Assembly: GCF_006376675.1 (NCBI RefSeq)
Contig: NZ_VEWK01000010.1
Span: 160,384-224,383, forward strand
Reading direction: 5' to 3'
Length of the DNA stretch: 64,000 bases
Source of the DNA: Brucella pecoris
Lineage (GTDB): Bacteria; Pseudomonadota; Alphaproteobacteria; Rhizobiales; Rhizobiaceae
Of the stretch, positions 29,839-38,263 are shown one piece after another. The notes under the pieces were generated by a model. That model did not search any database, was not told the origin of the DNA, and saw nothing but the letters and a program-made list of their open reading frames with translations. Position 1 is the stretch's first letter; every line of letters starts with the position of its first letter. A program made the position numbers and the translations under genes.

Positions 29839-30243
29839 TTATTCGCTTGCAGCTTCTTCAGCCGGAGCAGCAGCGGCTGCGGCAGCTTCAGCGGCCTTTG
29901 CAGCAGCTTCTTCTTCAGCCTGCTTGGCCAGAGCGATACGTTCCTGAGCCTTCTTGCCCGGCTCACCCTTGGTCGGGTTGCTGCGGGTCGGACGCTTTAC
30001 CAGGCCAGCCTGATCGAGGAAGCGCAGAACGCGGTCGGTCGGCTGTGCGCCCTGCGAAATCCAATGCTGGATGCGGTCGGCATCAAGCTTCACGCGTTCA
30101 GCGTCCTTGGCCAGCATCGGGTTCCATGCGCCAACGGTTTCGATGAAGCGGCCGTCACGCGGGCTGCGGACGTCAGCAATGACGATGTGGTAGTAAGGGC
30201 GCTTCTTGGAGCCAGCGCGGGCCAGACGAATCTTCAGAGACAT
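29839..30243 (-). CDS. rpsP: 30S ribosomal protein S16
   Basis: A 134-residue small-subunit protein. The core is MSLKIRLARAGSKKRPYYHIV and the GRFIETVGAWNP block; the last 45 residues are an Ala/Glu-rich extension typical of alphaproteobacteria. GAGGAAG precedes the ATG. In many genomes rimM, trmD and rplS follow; here a terminator follows instead. Confidence 0.96.
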   Translation of the reverse strand: MSLKIRLARAGSKKRPYYHIVIADVRSPRDGRFIETVGAWNPMLAKDAERVKLDADRIQHWISQGAQPTDRVLRFLDQAGLVKRPTRSNPTKGEPGKKAQERIALAKQAEEEAAAKAAEAAAAAAAPAEEAASE

Positions 30244-30317
30244 TTTTTCTTCCTCGTGTTTAATGGTACCCTGAGTTGGTAGTTCAGAGCCTCTGGTCGG
30301 TAGCCAGAGAAAAAGGG

Positions 30318-30638
30318 TTAGTCGTTTGTGTTTCCGCCGTGGTTTGCGGCGGCATGCTCATGATGCCGAATGACTTCCTTCACGATGAAGTTCAGGAATT
30401 TTTCGGCGAAATCGGGATCGAGATGGGCGTCGACTGCCAGGGCGCGCAGACGCTCCACCTGACGCTTTTCGCGGGACGGGTCTGCCGGTGCGAGGCCGCG
30501 TTCGGCCTTCAACACGCCCACTGCCTTGGTGCAGCGAAAGCGTTCGGCCAGCATATGAATCAGCGCGGCATCAATATTGTCGATGGAGGCGCGCAGTGCC
30601 AGGAGTTCAGCCGGTGCAGTGTTCTGTTCGTCGCTCAT
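30318..30638 (-). CDS. chorismate mutase (AroQ class)
   Basis: A 106-residue helical chorismate mutase converting chorismate to prephenate for Phe and Tyr synthesis. Family positions are visible in LRASIDNIDAALIHMLAERF, AVGVLKAE and VERLRALAV. The ATG at 30638 lies five bases after the ffh stop; a GTG at 30647 overlapping the ffh TGA is also possible. Its place between ffh and rpsP is a common rhizobial order. Confidence 0.88.
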   Translation of the reverse strand: MSDEQNTAPAELLALRASIDNIDAALIHMLAERFRCTKAVGVLKAERGLAPADPSREKRQVERLRALAVDAHLDPDFAEKFLNFIVKEVIRHHEHAAANHGGNTND

Positions 30639-30643
30639 GATGC

Positions 30644-32203
30644 TCACTTCTTCTTCGGAAGACCGGGAAGGCCGCCACCAAGTCCAGGAAGCTTGGGTCC
30701 GCCCAGGCCGGGCAGTCCACCGCCGGGAAGGCCCGGCATTCCACCCTTGGTGAGACCGGCTGCTTCCGCCTGCTTGGCGAGCGCCTCAAGCTGCTTCGGA
30801 TCCATCTTCGACAGATCGGGCATGCCGCCCATACCGCCCCCGAGGCCACCAAGTCCCATCTTGCTGGCGAGGCCGCCCATCATCTGCTTCATCATGCCGC
30901 CCTTGCCCTTGCCCATGACTTTCATCATGTCGGCCATCTGACGGTGCATCTTGAGAAGCTTGTTGATGTCGGCAGCATTCGTGCCGGAACCCTTGGCGAT
31001 GCGCTGCTTGCGGCTGTGCTTCAGGAGGTCCGGATTGGCGCGCTCAGCCTTGGTCATCGAACCGATGATTGCGAGCTGACGGTCGAACACCTTATCGTCG
31101 AGACCGGCTGCTGCCGCCTTGTCCTTCATGCCGCCCATGCCGGGCATCATGCCCATGATGCTGCCCATACCGCCGAGCTTTTTCATCTGGCCCAACTGGT
31201 CGGCAAGATCGTTGAGATCGAACTTGCCCGACTGCATTTTCTTGGCCATCGCAGCGGCTTTTTCCGCGTCGATGTTTTCGGCAGCCTTTTCGACAAGCGA
31301 AACAATGTCGCCCATGCCGAGAATACGGTCGGCGATGCGCTTCGGATAGAACTCCTCGAGCGCATCCATTTTTTCACCGGTGGCGATCAGCTTGATCGGC
31401 TTGCCGGTGATGGCGCGCATCGAAAGGGCTGCACCGCCACGGCCATCGCCGTCCATGCGGGTCAGAACAATGCCGGTAATGCCAACGCGCTCATCGAAAT
31501 TGCGCGCCAGATTGACGGCGTCCTGACCGGTCAGGCTGTCGGCAACGAGCAGGATTTCATGCGGATTGGCGGCCGTGCGGATATCCGCCATCTCCACCAT
31601 CAACGGCTCGTCGATATGCGTGCGACCAGCGGTATCGAGAATGACGACATCGTGGGCGCCAAGCTTTGCGGCCTGAACGGCACGCCTGGCGATCTCGACT
31701 GGTGACTGACCGGCAATAATCGGCAGGGTGTCTACGTTAGTCTGTATGCCGAGCTGACGAAGCTGCTCCTGCGCGGCCGGACGGCGCGTATCGAGCGAGG
31801 CCATCAGCACTTTCTTGCGCTGGCGCTCGGTCAGACGCTTGGCGATCTTACCGGTGGTGGTCGTCTTACCCGAACCCTGCAGACCGACCATCATGATGAC
31901 GACCGGTGCAGGCGCGTTCAAGTCAATCGCGACACCTTCGGTGCCAAGCATTTCGATAAGCTCGTCATGGACGATCTTGACGACCATCTGGCCGGGCTTG
32001 ATGCTCTTGAGAATCTCTGCACCGACGGCCTTCTCACGAACGCGATCTGTGAAGGAGCGAACCACTTCCAGCGAAACGTCCGCCTCGATCAGCGCGCGGC
32101 GCACTTCGCGCAGCGCCGCCGTCACGTCGGCTTCGGAAAGAGCGCCGCGTCCGGTAAGGCCGTTCAGGATGGAGCCAAGACGCTCCTGAAGTGATTCAAA
32201 CAT
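30644..32203 (-). CDS. ffh: signal recognition particle protein Ffh
   Basis: SRP54-type GTPase that binds 4.5S RNA and signal sequences to direct membrane proteins to FtsY. The 519-residue product has an N-domain, a G-domain with GLQGSGKTTT and DTAGRTH, and a Met-rich M domain. The end carries an unusually long Gly/Pro-rich repeated tail (GGLPGL-like units). AAAGGGAAA precedes the ATG at 32203; the track frame adds 27 residues. The 4.5S RNA is not in the window. Confidence 0.96.
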   Translation of the reverse strand: MFESLQERLGSILNGLTGRGALSEADVTAALREVRRALIEADVSLEVVRSFTDRVREKAVGAEILKSIKPGQMVVKIVHDELIEMLGTEGVAIDLNAPAPVVIMMVGLQGSGKTTTTGKIAKRLTERQRKKVLMASLDTRRPAAQEQLRQLGIQTNVDTLPIIAGQSPVEIARRAVQAAKLGAHDVVILDTAGRTHIDEPLMVEMADIRTAANPHEILLVADSLTGQDAVNLARNFDERVGITGIVLTRMDGDGRGGAALSMRAITGKPIKLIATGEKMDALEEFYPKRIADRILGMGDIVSLVEKAAENIDAEKAAAMAKKMQSGKFDLNDLADQLGQMKKLGGMGSIMGMMPGMGGMKDKAAAAGLDDKVFDRQLAIIGSMTKAERANPDLLKHSRKQRIAKGSGTNAADINKLLKMHRQMADMMKVMGKGKGGMMKQMMGGLASKMGLGGLGGGMGGMPDLSKMDPKQLEALAKQAEAAGLTKGGMPGLPGGGLPGLGGPKLPGLGGGLPGLPKKK

Positions 32204-32406
32204 CGAATTTCCCTTTAATCCGAGAAGAGGCTTATGCTTCGTCAGGGATAAATCGTCCCGCTTATCTGCCAGTTCAAGAAGCAACCAAAGCGATACAGCA
32301 CCCGAGGGCGCATCGCGCTGTCGGGTGTGGACCTCCGGGATCTCTTTATACCAAATGGGTCCCGGTCGGTGGCTCGCGTTCTGAAGATCGCGGATAGATT
32401 GGGGAG

Positions 32407-32435
32407 GCTTTAAGACGACCAGCCCCCGATGTCAA
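32407..32435 (-). promoter_or_regulatory. candidate sigma-70 promoter for ffh
   Basis: Minus-strand TTGACA (32430-32435), a 17-base spacer and TAAAGC (32407-32412), placing transcription start near 32400 and giving a leader of about 200 bases. Confidence 0.45.
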
Positions 32436-32457
32436 GCAAAAGGCCTGAAACAAACAG

Positions 32458-32488
32458 ACCGGCCCCGTACATTGCTGCCGGGGCCGGT
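32458..32488 (-). terminator. hairpin terminator after the lactate permease gene
   Basis: Ten-base-pair stem ACCGGCCCCG/CGGGGCCGGT with an 11-base loop, beginning 22 bases after the lldP stop. The minus strand then has TGTTTGTTTC, so the U-run is interrupted; on the plus strand GGGTTTTT follows. Confidence 0.65.
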
Positions 32489-32509
32489 TGGGTTTTTCCG
32501 GTTGAGTTT

Positions 32510-34213
32510 TTATTGTGCCGCCACGCCGGCAAGCGGATCGCCAATGCCCAGCACATAAAGACCGATCATCAGCAGCGTTCCCGCCAGAACCACATAATAG
32601 ATCGTGGGAATGATGGTCATGCGCAGGGTTGTCCCCTCGCGGCCCAGCAAGCCGACCGTAGCCGAAGCCGCAACCACGTTGTGGATCGCGATCATGTTGC
32701 CAGCCGCAGCGCCCACCGACTGACCGGCAACCATCAGAGCGCCAGAAATGCCGAGCCCTTCCGCCACGCCATATTGGAACTGGCTGAGCATGAGGTTCGA
32801 TACCGTGTTGGAACCAGCCAGGAACGCACCCAGCGCACCAACGGACGGCGCGAAGAACGGATAAACATTTCCGACTTCCGTTGCCACCCACTCCGCAACC
32901 ATCAGCGGCATGCTGATGAGTTCCTTGCCGTTGACGCCGGAGTTGATCATGACGCGCACCATCGGCACGGTGAACAGAAGCACGAAGCCCGCACCCAACA
33001 GCGTTTTGGTGCTTTCTCCGAAAGCCTTGGCGAACTGCCCGCCATTCATGCGATGCAGGAAGAAGGTGATCACGCAGACGATGACCAGAAGACCGCCCGG
33101 CAGGAAAAGCGGCGTGAAATCACCACCGATCCCGGTTTCGCCCATGATGTCCTTGGCAACGAAGGTGATCGACTTCAGCGCATTGCCTACGGAAGGGAAT
33201 GTGCGGCTGGCCACCAGAAAGATCGCCAGAAGAATGTAGGGCGTCCACGCCAGAGCGAGCGGGATTTTCTTCGAGGTCAGTTCATCCAGCTTGATCTGGA
33301 CACTGCCGATCCAGCCTGCAGGCCATTCCGAGGCGGGAGGGAAATCCCAGATTTGCTTCGGCATCAGGAAGCCGGCGCGCGCTGCAAATGTTGCCAGCGC
33401 AAGTCCGACAAGGCCACCGATCATCGATGGGAACTCAGCACCGAGGAAAACCGCGCTCAGTACATAAGGTATGGTGAAAGAGAAGGCCGCAAACAGCGCA
33501 AAGGGCAGAATGGCCAGGCCTTCCGTCCAGGAGCGGTTGCGCCCGAAGAAGCGGGTCATGATGACCACGAGAAACAGCGGCATGAGCGTGCCGCAGATTG
33601 CGTGCAGAATTGCCACTTCCGATGTGATGATGTGGAAGAACTGCTCCCAGCTTGATCCCGCGCCCTGCAATTGCGCCGTCAGAGCCTCGCGATTGAGACC
33701 CGACTGGACACCGACGATGAGCGGCGTGCCGACAGCTCCGAACGACACCGGTGTGGACTGGATGATCAATCCGAAAGTAACGGCGGCAAGCGCCGGAAAC
33801 CCGACGGCCACCATCAGCGGCGCGACAACCGCAGCAGGCGTCCCGAAGCCGGATGCGCCCTCGATAAACGAGCCGAATAGCCAGGCAATCAGGAACACCT
33901 GAATGCGGCGGTCAGGACTGATCTGCGCAAAGCCGGAGCGGATTGCAGAAATGCCGCCTGAATATTTAAGCGTATTCAGAAGCAGGATTGCGCCAAAAAT
34001 GATCCAGAGCAGACCCGCTGTCTGGATCAAGCCCTGAATGGTCGAAGCAATGACCCGGTTGCCGCTCATGCCCCAGATCGCCATCGCGATCACCACAGTC
34101 AGCACATAGGTTACCGGCATTGCAATGCGGGCCTGAACACGAAATCCAACTAGCATCACGCCGGCTAAAAGAATTGGTAAAAACGCAAATAGCGCAAGAA
34201 ATCCGTTCGACAT
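32510..34213 (-). CDS. lldP: L-lactate permease family transporter
   Basis: A 567-residue, 12-plus helix inner-membrane carrier of the LctP family that imports lactate (and glycolate in relatives) with protons. The hallmark GSFIEGASGFGTPAAV and the QSTPVSFGAVGTP segment are present. A strong GGGGAGG precedes the ATG. No lactate dehydrogenase gene is adjacent. A GntR-type palindrome lies 54 bases upstream. Confidence 0.9.
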   Translation of the reverse strand: MSNGFLALFAFLPILLAGVMLVGFRVQARIAMPVTYVLTVVIAMAIWGMSGNRVIASTIQGLIQTAGLLWIIFGAILLLNTLKYSGGISAIRSGFAQISPDRRIQVFLIAWLFGSFIEGASGFGTPAAVVAPLMVAVGFPALAAVTFGLIIQSTPVSFGAVGTPLIVGVQSGLNREALTAQLQGAGSSWEQFFHIITSEVAILHAICGTLMPLFLVVIMTRFFGRNRSWTEGLAILPFALFAAFSFTIPYVLSAVFLGAEFPSMIGGLVGLALATFAARAGFLMPKQIWDFPPASEWPAGWIGSVQIKLDELTSKKIPLALAWTPYILLAIFLVASRTFPSVGNALKSITFVAKDIMGETGIGGDFTPLFLPGGLLVIVCVITFFLHRMNGGQFAKAFGESTKTLLGAGFVLLFTVPMVRVMINSGVNGKELISMPLMVAEWVATEVGNVYPFFAPSVGALGAFLAGSNTVSNLMLSQFQYGVAEGLGISGALMVAGQSVGAAAGNMIAIHNVVAASATVGLLGREGTTLRMTIIPTIYYVVLAGTLLMIGLYVLGIGDPLAGVAAQ

Positions 34214-34266
34214 GTGGCGTCCTCCCCGTCAATGTCACGAACCCTGAAAAATCAGATATGAAATGG

Positions 34267-34285
34267 TGGTAAAGAAATTTTACCA
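34267..34285 (-). promoter_or_regulatory. candidate GntR/FadR-type operator upstream of lldP
   Basis: Perfect inverted repeat TGGTAAA-GAAAT-TTTACCA, centred about 63 bases before the lldP start. FadR-subfamily regulators such as LldR and PdhR bind TGGT-N-ACCA palindromes, so control by such a regulator is inferred. No such regulator is encoded in the window. Confidence 0.5.
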
Positions 34286-34504
34286 ATCCATCCATAAGCA
34301 ATAGGTATGAAAGACACAGCTTCCAAGCGAAAAATTCCGATCGGGGTTCAGAGGACAACAAAAGCTTGCTGTTTTTGTGCAAAAGTGCTTGTAGACGCGG
34401 CATTTCGCACCCGCTTCTTCCCGCTTTTGCCGTTGCCGCATGACATTTGGTGTAAGGAATGGCAAATTCGCGTCGAGGTCGAATCAACTCCAAAGGAGAA
34501 ACGA

Positions 34505-35332
34505 ATGGCATTGGTTGCCAAGGGCCGTTCTTGGACGGCAGCAGCAGTTCTTGCAGTGGGCATGATGACGGGAACAGGCATTGCCGAGGCAGCCCAGTGC
34601 GGCAATAACGCCGCCGGTTATAATGCCTGGCTCCAGCAGACGATGAAGGAAGCCGCTTCGCGTGGTATCGGCAAGGCCGGGATCAGCGCGCTGGGTAATA
34701 CCAAATATGCGCAGGCAACCATCAATGCTGACCGCAACCAGAAGAGCTTCAAGCTCTCCTTCGAACAGTTCATGCAGAAGCGCGGCGCTGATACCATCAT
34801 CAAGCGTGGCCGTGCGCAGAAGCAGCAGAACGCCGCTCTCTTTGCCGCAATCGAAAAGCGCTATGGCGTCCCGGCCGGTCCGCTTCTTGCAATCTGGGGC
34901 ATGGAAACCGGTTTCGGTGCCTATCTCGGCAAGCAGCACACGCTGTCGGCCGTCGCGACACTCGCTTATGATTGCCGTCGCAGCGACTATTTCACCGATC
35001 AGCTCTATGCAGCCCTTCAGTTGATCGACCGTCAGGATCTCAATCCGAATGCGGTCGGCGCTATGCATGGTGAAATCGGCCAGACACAGTTTCTGCCGGT
35101 CAACGTTCTGAAATACGGCGTCGACGGCGACGGCAGCGGCCATATCGACATGGCGCGCTCCAAGGCGGACGCGCTCTATTCGACGGCCAACTTCCTCGTC
35201 GGCCATGGCTGGAAACGTGGTGCAGGCTATCAGCCGGGTGAACCGAACTATGGTGCGATTCAGGGCTGGAATGCTGCGCAAGTTTACCAGCGCGCCATCG
35301 CCGTCATGGGCAAGGCCATCGACGGCAAGTAA
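34505..35332 (+). CDS. lytic murein transglycosylase (MltB/SLT_2 type)
   Basis: A 275-residue exported enzyme that cleaves peptidoglycan with formation of anhydromuramic acid. A signal peptide ends near IAEAAQC; the catalytic Glu is E134 in WGMETGFGAY; and the family GEIGQTQFLPVNVLKYGVDG block lies further on. AAAGGAG precedes the ATG at 34505, and the 66 additional upstream residues of the open frame have no such site. Confidence 0.9.
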   Translation: MALVAKGRSWTAAAVLAVGMMTGTGIAEAAQCGNNAAGYNAWLQQTMKEAASRGIGKAGISALGNTKYAQATINADRNQKSFKLSFEQFMQKRGADTIIKRGRAQKQQNAALFAAIEKRYGVPAGPLLAIWGMETGFGAYLGKQHTLSAVATLAYDCRRSDYFTDQLYAALQLIDRQDLNPNAVGAMHGEIGQTQFLPVNVLKYGVDGDGSGHIDMARSKADALYSTANFLVGHGWKRGAGYQPGEPNYGAIQGWNAAQVYQRAIAVMGKAIDGK

Positions 35333-35389
35333 AGGCTGAAATCGCAATTCTGCTTTGAAATTGCCGCCGAAAAGCCTCAAGATTCACAG

Positions 35390-35419
35390 AATAGCCCCAA
35401 AGTTTGGGGCTATTTTTGT
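35390..35419 (+). terminator. terminator after the transglycosylase gene
   Basis: AATAGCCCCAAA pairs with TTTGGGGCTATT, followed by TTTTTGTA on the plus strand. Confidence 0.85.
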
Positions 35420-35486
35420 ATCTTTTCCGACGATTTTTCACGTTTGGGAAAGAAAATCATCAATTTAAGCCGCCCAAAATATGGCA

Positions 35487-35519
35487 AAACGGCCCCTCTC
35501 GATCTGAAAGAAGCCGTTT
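35487..35519 (-). terminator. possible terminator after the carbonic anhydrase gene
   Basis: Stem AAACGGC/GCCGTTT with a long 19-base loop, followed on the minus strand by TTTTGCC; weak. Confidence 0.4.
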
Positions 35520-35543
35520 CAAGAAGCAATATTGAAAGCGGGA

Positions 35544-36188
35544 TCAGGCAGGGTCAGGCCGCTTGAAATCACCCGTCTGATGATCCATAACCCAAAGCTC
35601 GCCGGTCGAAATATCGAACCATGCGCCATGCAAGGTAAGCTTGCCCTTCTTCTCCAGAATATCGACGCAAGGGAACGTACGCAAATTGTTGATGGAGTAG
35701 CGGATCGAGATCCGTTCCAGCGCGGTCTGGCGCTCGCTTTGCGTCATGAGCTGGTTGCCGCTGATGGCTTCGGCAGCAGGCGCGATCAGGCTCATCCACT
35801 TGCCGATGAAATCACCCGGCGAAAGCGGCGCGCTTTCGGTGTCGAGCGCAGCCTTGATACCGCCGCAGCGACCATGGCCCATGACGACGATATTCTTCAC
35901 CTTGAGGCTCTGGACCGCAAACTCCAGTGCCGCCGAGGCGGCATGATATTCGCCATCGGGCTCGTAGGGCGGAATGAGATTGGCAACATTGCGCAGGACG
36001 AAGATTTCGCCGGGTGCCGTGTTGAAGATGGTTTCGGGAGCCGCACGCGAATCACAACAGGCGATAACCAGCGTTTCCGGTGATTGTCCCTTGTCGGCCA
36101 AATGGCGATAGCGTGAAGTTTCGTGGGCAAAATGCTCGCGCATGAAGGTTCGATAACCGGCGAGAAGTGAGTCTGGAAGATCAACCAT
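35544..36188 (-). CDS. beta-carbonic anhydrase
   Basis: A zinc enzyme of 214 residues that interconverts CO2 and bicarbonate. The active site is complete: C45-x-D-S-R48 (ACCDSRA), H105 and C108 in GHGRCGG, and the D46/R48 dyad. The length and sequence type agree with the well-known Brucella beta-class enzyme. Bicarbonate is needed for carboxylations at ambient CO2. Cytosolic; no signal peptide. Confidence 0.94.
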   Translation of the reverse strand: MVDLPDSLLAGYRTFMREHFAHETSRYRHLADKGQSPETLVIACCDSRAAPETIFNTAPGEIFVLRNVANLIPPYEPDGEYHAASAALEFAVQSLKVKNIVVMGHGRCGGIKAALDTESAPLSPGDFIGKWMSLIAPAAEAISGNQLMTQSERQTALERISIRYSINNLRTFPCVDILEKKGKLTLHGAWFDISTGELWVMDHQTGDFKRPDPA

Positions 36189-36243
36189 ATTTTCCCAATA
36201 TCCCTATCGAAAACCAAGATCAATCGAAATGCATCAAACGGGC

Positions 36244-36261
36244 TGCGTCCAATTGGACGCA
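36244..36261. repeat. 18-bp perfect palindrome TGCGTCCAATTGGACGCA (family 4)
   Basis: Shares the TGCGTCCA...TGGACGCA arms with the copy at 21470. It lies between the carbonic anhydrase start and the DUF429 stop. Confidence 0.6.
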
Positions 36262-36290
36262 TAAACGCCGTTCGGTTTCATGCAAGCTTC

Positions 36291-37013
36291 TCAAGCCCAT
36301 ATCGCCATACGAAGGCCGAAAGCATCGCGTTCCACATGGTCGGGATGCGGACGTGCTTCTCCGCGTGCATGACGACCAGCCACGAGATACATGGCGCAGG
36401 CATCGAGAAAGTCATCCTCTTTGGCGCCACGCGGAACAGGACTTTTCAAAAAATCCTCGGGCAATCCGCAACGTTGCAGCAATACCCTGCGTTCGGTCAT
36501 CCCTTCCGGATTGACACGGCTTTTGATCTTCTTCGGAAGCGACATGGCCTTCATGCCATTCAGCGCTGCAAACGCCAGTTCGGGATGCGATTCGATGACA
36601 CGCATCGCCAATCCGGCGTCGAAGTGTAACAAGGCGTCCAGCTCGCAGATTTTGGGAAATAGCCCGAAAGCCTGCCGGGAAACCTTGCGTGGCGGATCTG
36701 TATGTTCAAGCGACAGGGCGCAACTCTCGCGATAATCCTGCGCATAGACGGCAGCACGCGGCGGAATGGAAAAAACACTCGATTGCCGCTGGCCAAGATG
36801 AGCCCGCGCGGCACGCTCTGCCGAACGGCCGCCCTTGTCCGGCAGGCCGATCGGCATATCGACGGCAATGATCGCGCTCTCCGAAAGCGACGCCACCAAG
36901 CCGGAGAAACTGTCGAACACTTCCGCTCGCAAGCTCCCGCCCTCCCCTAGCACGGCGATCCAGCCGCCGGGGCAGCCATCAACACCAGCGAGCGCGGTGG
37001 CGGTCTGCGTCAA
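36291..37013 (-). CDS. DUF429 family protein
   Basis: A 240-residue soluble protein with the DUF429 pattern: GVDGCPGGWIAVL at the start, AVDMPIGLPD, HPELAFAAL and a C-terminal EDDFLDACAMYLVAGR. The acidic positions recall an RNase H-like fold, as suggested for this family, but no function is known. It starts with TTG in TTGA, overlapping the pdxY stop, so it should be translated with pdxY. Confidence 0.8.
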   Translation of the reverse strand: MTQTATALAGVDGCPGGWIAVLGEGGSLRAEVFDSFSGLVASLSESAIIAVDMPIGLPDKGGRSAERAARAHLGQRQSSVFSIPPRAAVYAQDYRESCALSLEHTDPPRKVSRQAFGLFPKICELDALLHFDAGLAMRVIESHPELAFAALNGMKAMSLPKKIKSRVNPEGMTERRVLLQRCGLPEDFLKSPVPRGAKEDDFLDACAMYLVAGRHARGEARPHPDHVERDAFGLRMAIWA

Positions 37014-37894
37014 GCGCGGAGACCCTTGGTCGGATGCATCAGCCGCCGCGTCTGCACCATGGCCATCGGCGTGGCGAGGCTCGACGCATCGGCCTCCAGC
37101 ATCAGCTCATCCGCCCCACGCTTTGCCGAACGTGCCATGATTTCGAACACTGCTGCCGTGGTGCTTTGCAGCATCTTTTCTTCCGACATGCCGGACAGGC
37201 GGCGCGCGAGGAACACGGCAGAGGTCAGATCGCCAAGACCGTTGGTCGGACCTTCGACGCGGCGATGCTCGGCCATCAGCGCCATAGTCGGCGTGAGCAG
37301 AATATTGCCGATGCTGCCGCTCATCAGCGGAAAGGCCGATGTAACCAGCATGGTTGCCGGGCCGGCCTCCAGCGCGGCTTCCATCAAGGCGGTATTGTCT
37401 TCCAGCGGAACACCGGTCAGCCAGGAAAGCTCGAAACGATTGGGCGTCGCGATGTCTGCGAGCGGCAAAAGCTTGTCACGAATGCCCATAGCGGTCGCTT
37501 CAGGCACATAAAGCCCCTTTTCGTCACCGATGACCGGATCGCACAGATAGACCGCTTCCGGATTTTTCGCCTTCACAGCTTTGACCAGTTCGGCGACGGC
37601 TGCCGCCTGTTCGGGATGGCCGAGATAACCGGTCAGGATAGCACCCACCTCGCCAAGCCACGGCGCGCGTTGAAGATCCTGCATCAGGCGGGAAAACTCT
37701 TCCGCCGGTGGCACGATGCGTCCAGCAGGCCCATGGCCCGGATGCCAGGGCAGCACCACCGTTGGCACGGCCCAGACGGGAAAACCCAGCGTTTCCAAAG
37801 CGAAAACGGCGGCGCGATTGCCGACCGATCCGCGCACGACATGGCTTGAGATGACAATAACGGTTGTCGCATCCGAAGGCGCAGAAAGCGTCAT
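37010..37894 (-). CDS. pdxY: pyridoxal kinase
   Basis: A 294-residue ribokinase-fold enzyme phosphorylating pyridoxal (and possibly pyridoxine) to the active cofactor. It has the early VISSHVVRGSVGNRAA block, YLCDPVIGDEKGLYVP and the catalytic-loop NGLGDL (GxGD). The start at 37894 fits the family; upstream codons lead into the small membrane-protein gene. DUF429 overlaps its stop, and it is eight bases from the previous gene. Confidence 0.9.
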   Translation of the reverse strand: MTLSAPSDATTVIVISSHVVRGSVGNRAAVFALETLGFPVWAVPTVVLPWHPGHGPAGRIVPPAEEFSRLMQDLQRAPWLGEVGAILTGYLGHPEQAAAVAELVKAVKAKNPEAVYLCDPVIGDEKGLYVPEATAMGIRDKLLPLADIATPNRFELSWLTGVPLEDNTALMEAALEAGPATMLVTSAFPLMSGSIGNILLTPTMALMAEHRRVEGPTNGLGDLTSAVFLARRLSGMSEEKMLQSTTAAVFEIMARSAKRGADELMLEADASSLATPMAMVQTRRLMHPTKGLRA

Positions 37895-37901
37895 TGGGTA
37901 C

Positions 37902-38183
37902 CTAGCTTTGCATGAGATAGAAAATGAGCCAGACGATGATCGCCAGCGTGATGAGGAAGCCGAGACCGCGCCCGACACGCGTGGCCCAAAGCTCGATAGG
38001 ATCATTTTCGGGAGCGTCGGCGGCGGCCAGATGATGCGCCGTTCGGGAAAACCCGCGCCGCATGATGCCTTCGGCACCGGTCTGTTCGCGTTCGAGCCGG
38101 TCAAGAATACGCCGGGCCTCTTCCTGACGCTCACGTCCCGGCCCGCCGCCTTCCCCTATGCCCGCCTGCTGGCGCTCGCCCAT
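37902..38183 (-). CDS. small single-pass membrane protein, unknown function
   Basis: 93 residues: a charged, basic-acidic N-terminal half (coiled-coil-like EEARRILDRLEREQ) and one helix at the C-terminus (LGFLITLAIIVWLIFYLMQ), giving a tail-anchored layout. The gap of seven bases to pdxY suggests one transcript. I do not recognise the family. Confidence 0.6.
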   Translation of the reverse strand: MGERQQAGIGEGGGPGRERQEEARRILDRLEREQTGAEGIMRRGFSRTAHHLAAADAPENDPIELWATRVGRGLGFLITLAIIVWLIFYLMQS

Positions 38184-38263
38184 GCTCTGCCTGCCTGTCG
38201 AATAAAATTGACAGGCACAGCATCACGCCCAAAGGACCGTTCTGCAAGCAGAATATTGCGAGT

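Larger units (their letters stand above)
32204..32509. other. 306-base region between lldP and ffh
   Basis: The ffh leader and promoter plus the terminator of the lactate permease gene. A hairpin CACCCGA/TCGGGTG lies at 32299-32327 in the ffh leader. No gene is visible in it. Confidence 0.5.

Noticed and set aside
30644..30850. Gly/Pro repeat tail of Ffh as a frameshifted extension
   Set aside because: The frame is continuous, and Met/Gly-rich tails of this type are known in alphaproteobacterial Ffh.
32299..32327. Hairpin in the ffh leader as a possible 4.5S RNA
   Set aside because: It lacks the conserved tetraloop and asymmetric loop sequences of SRP RNA.
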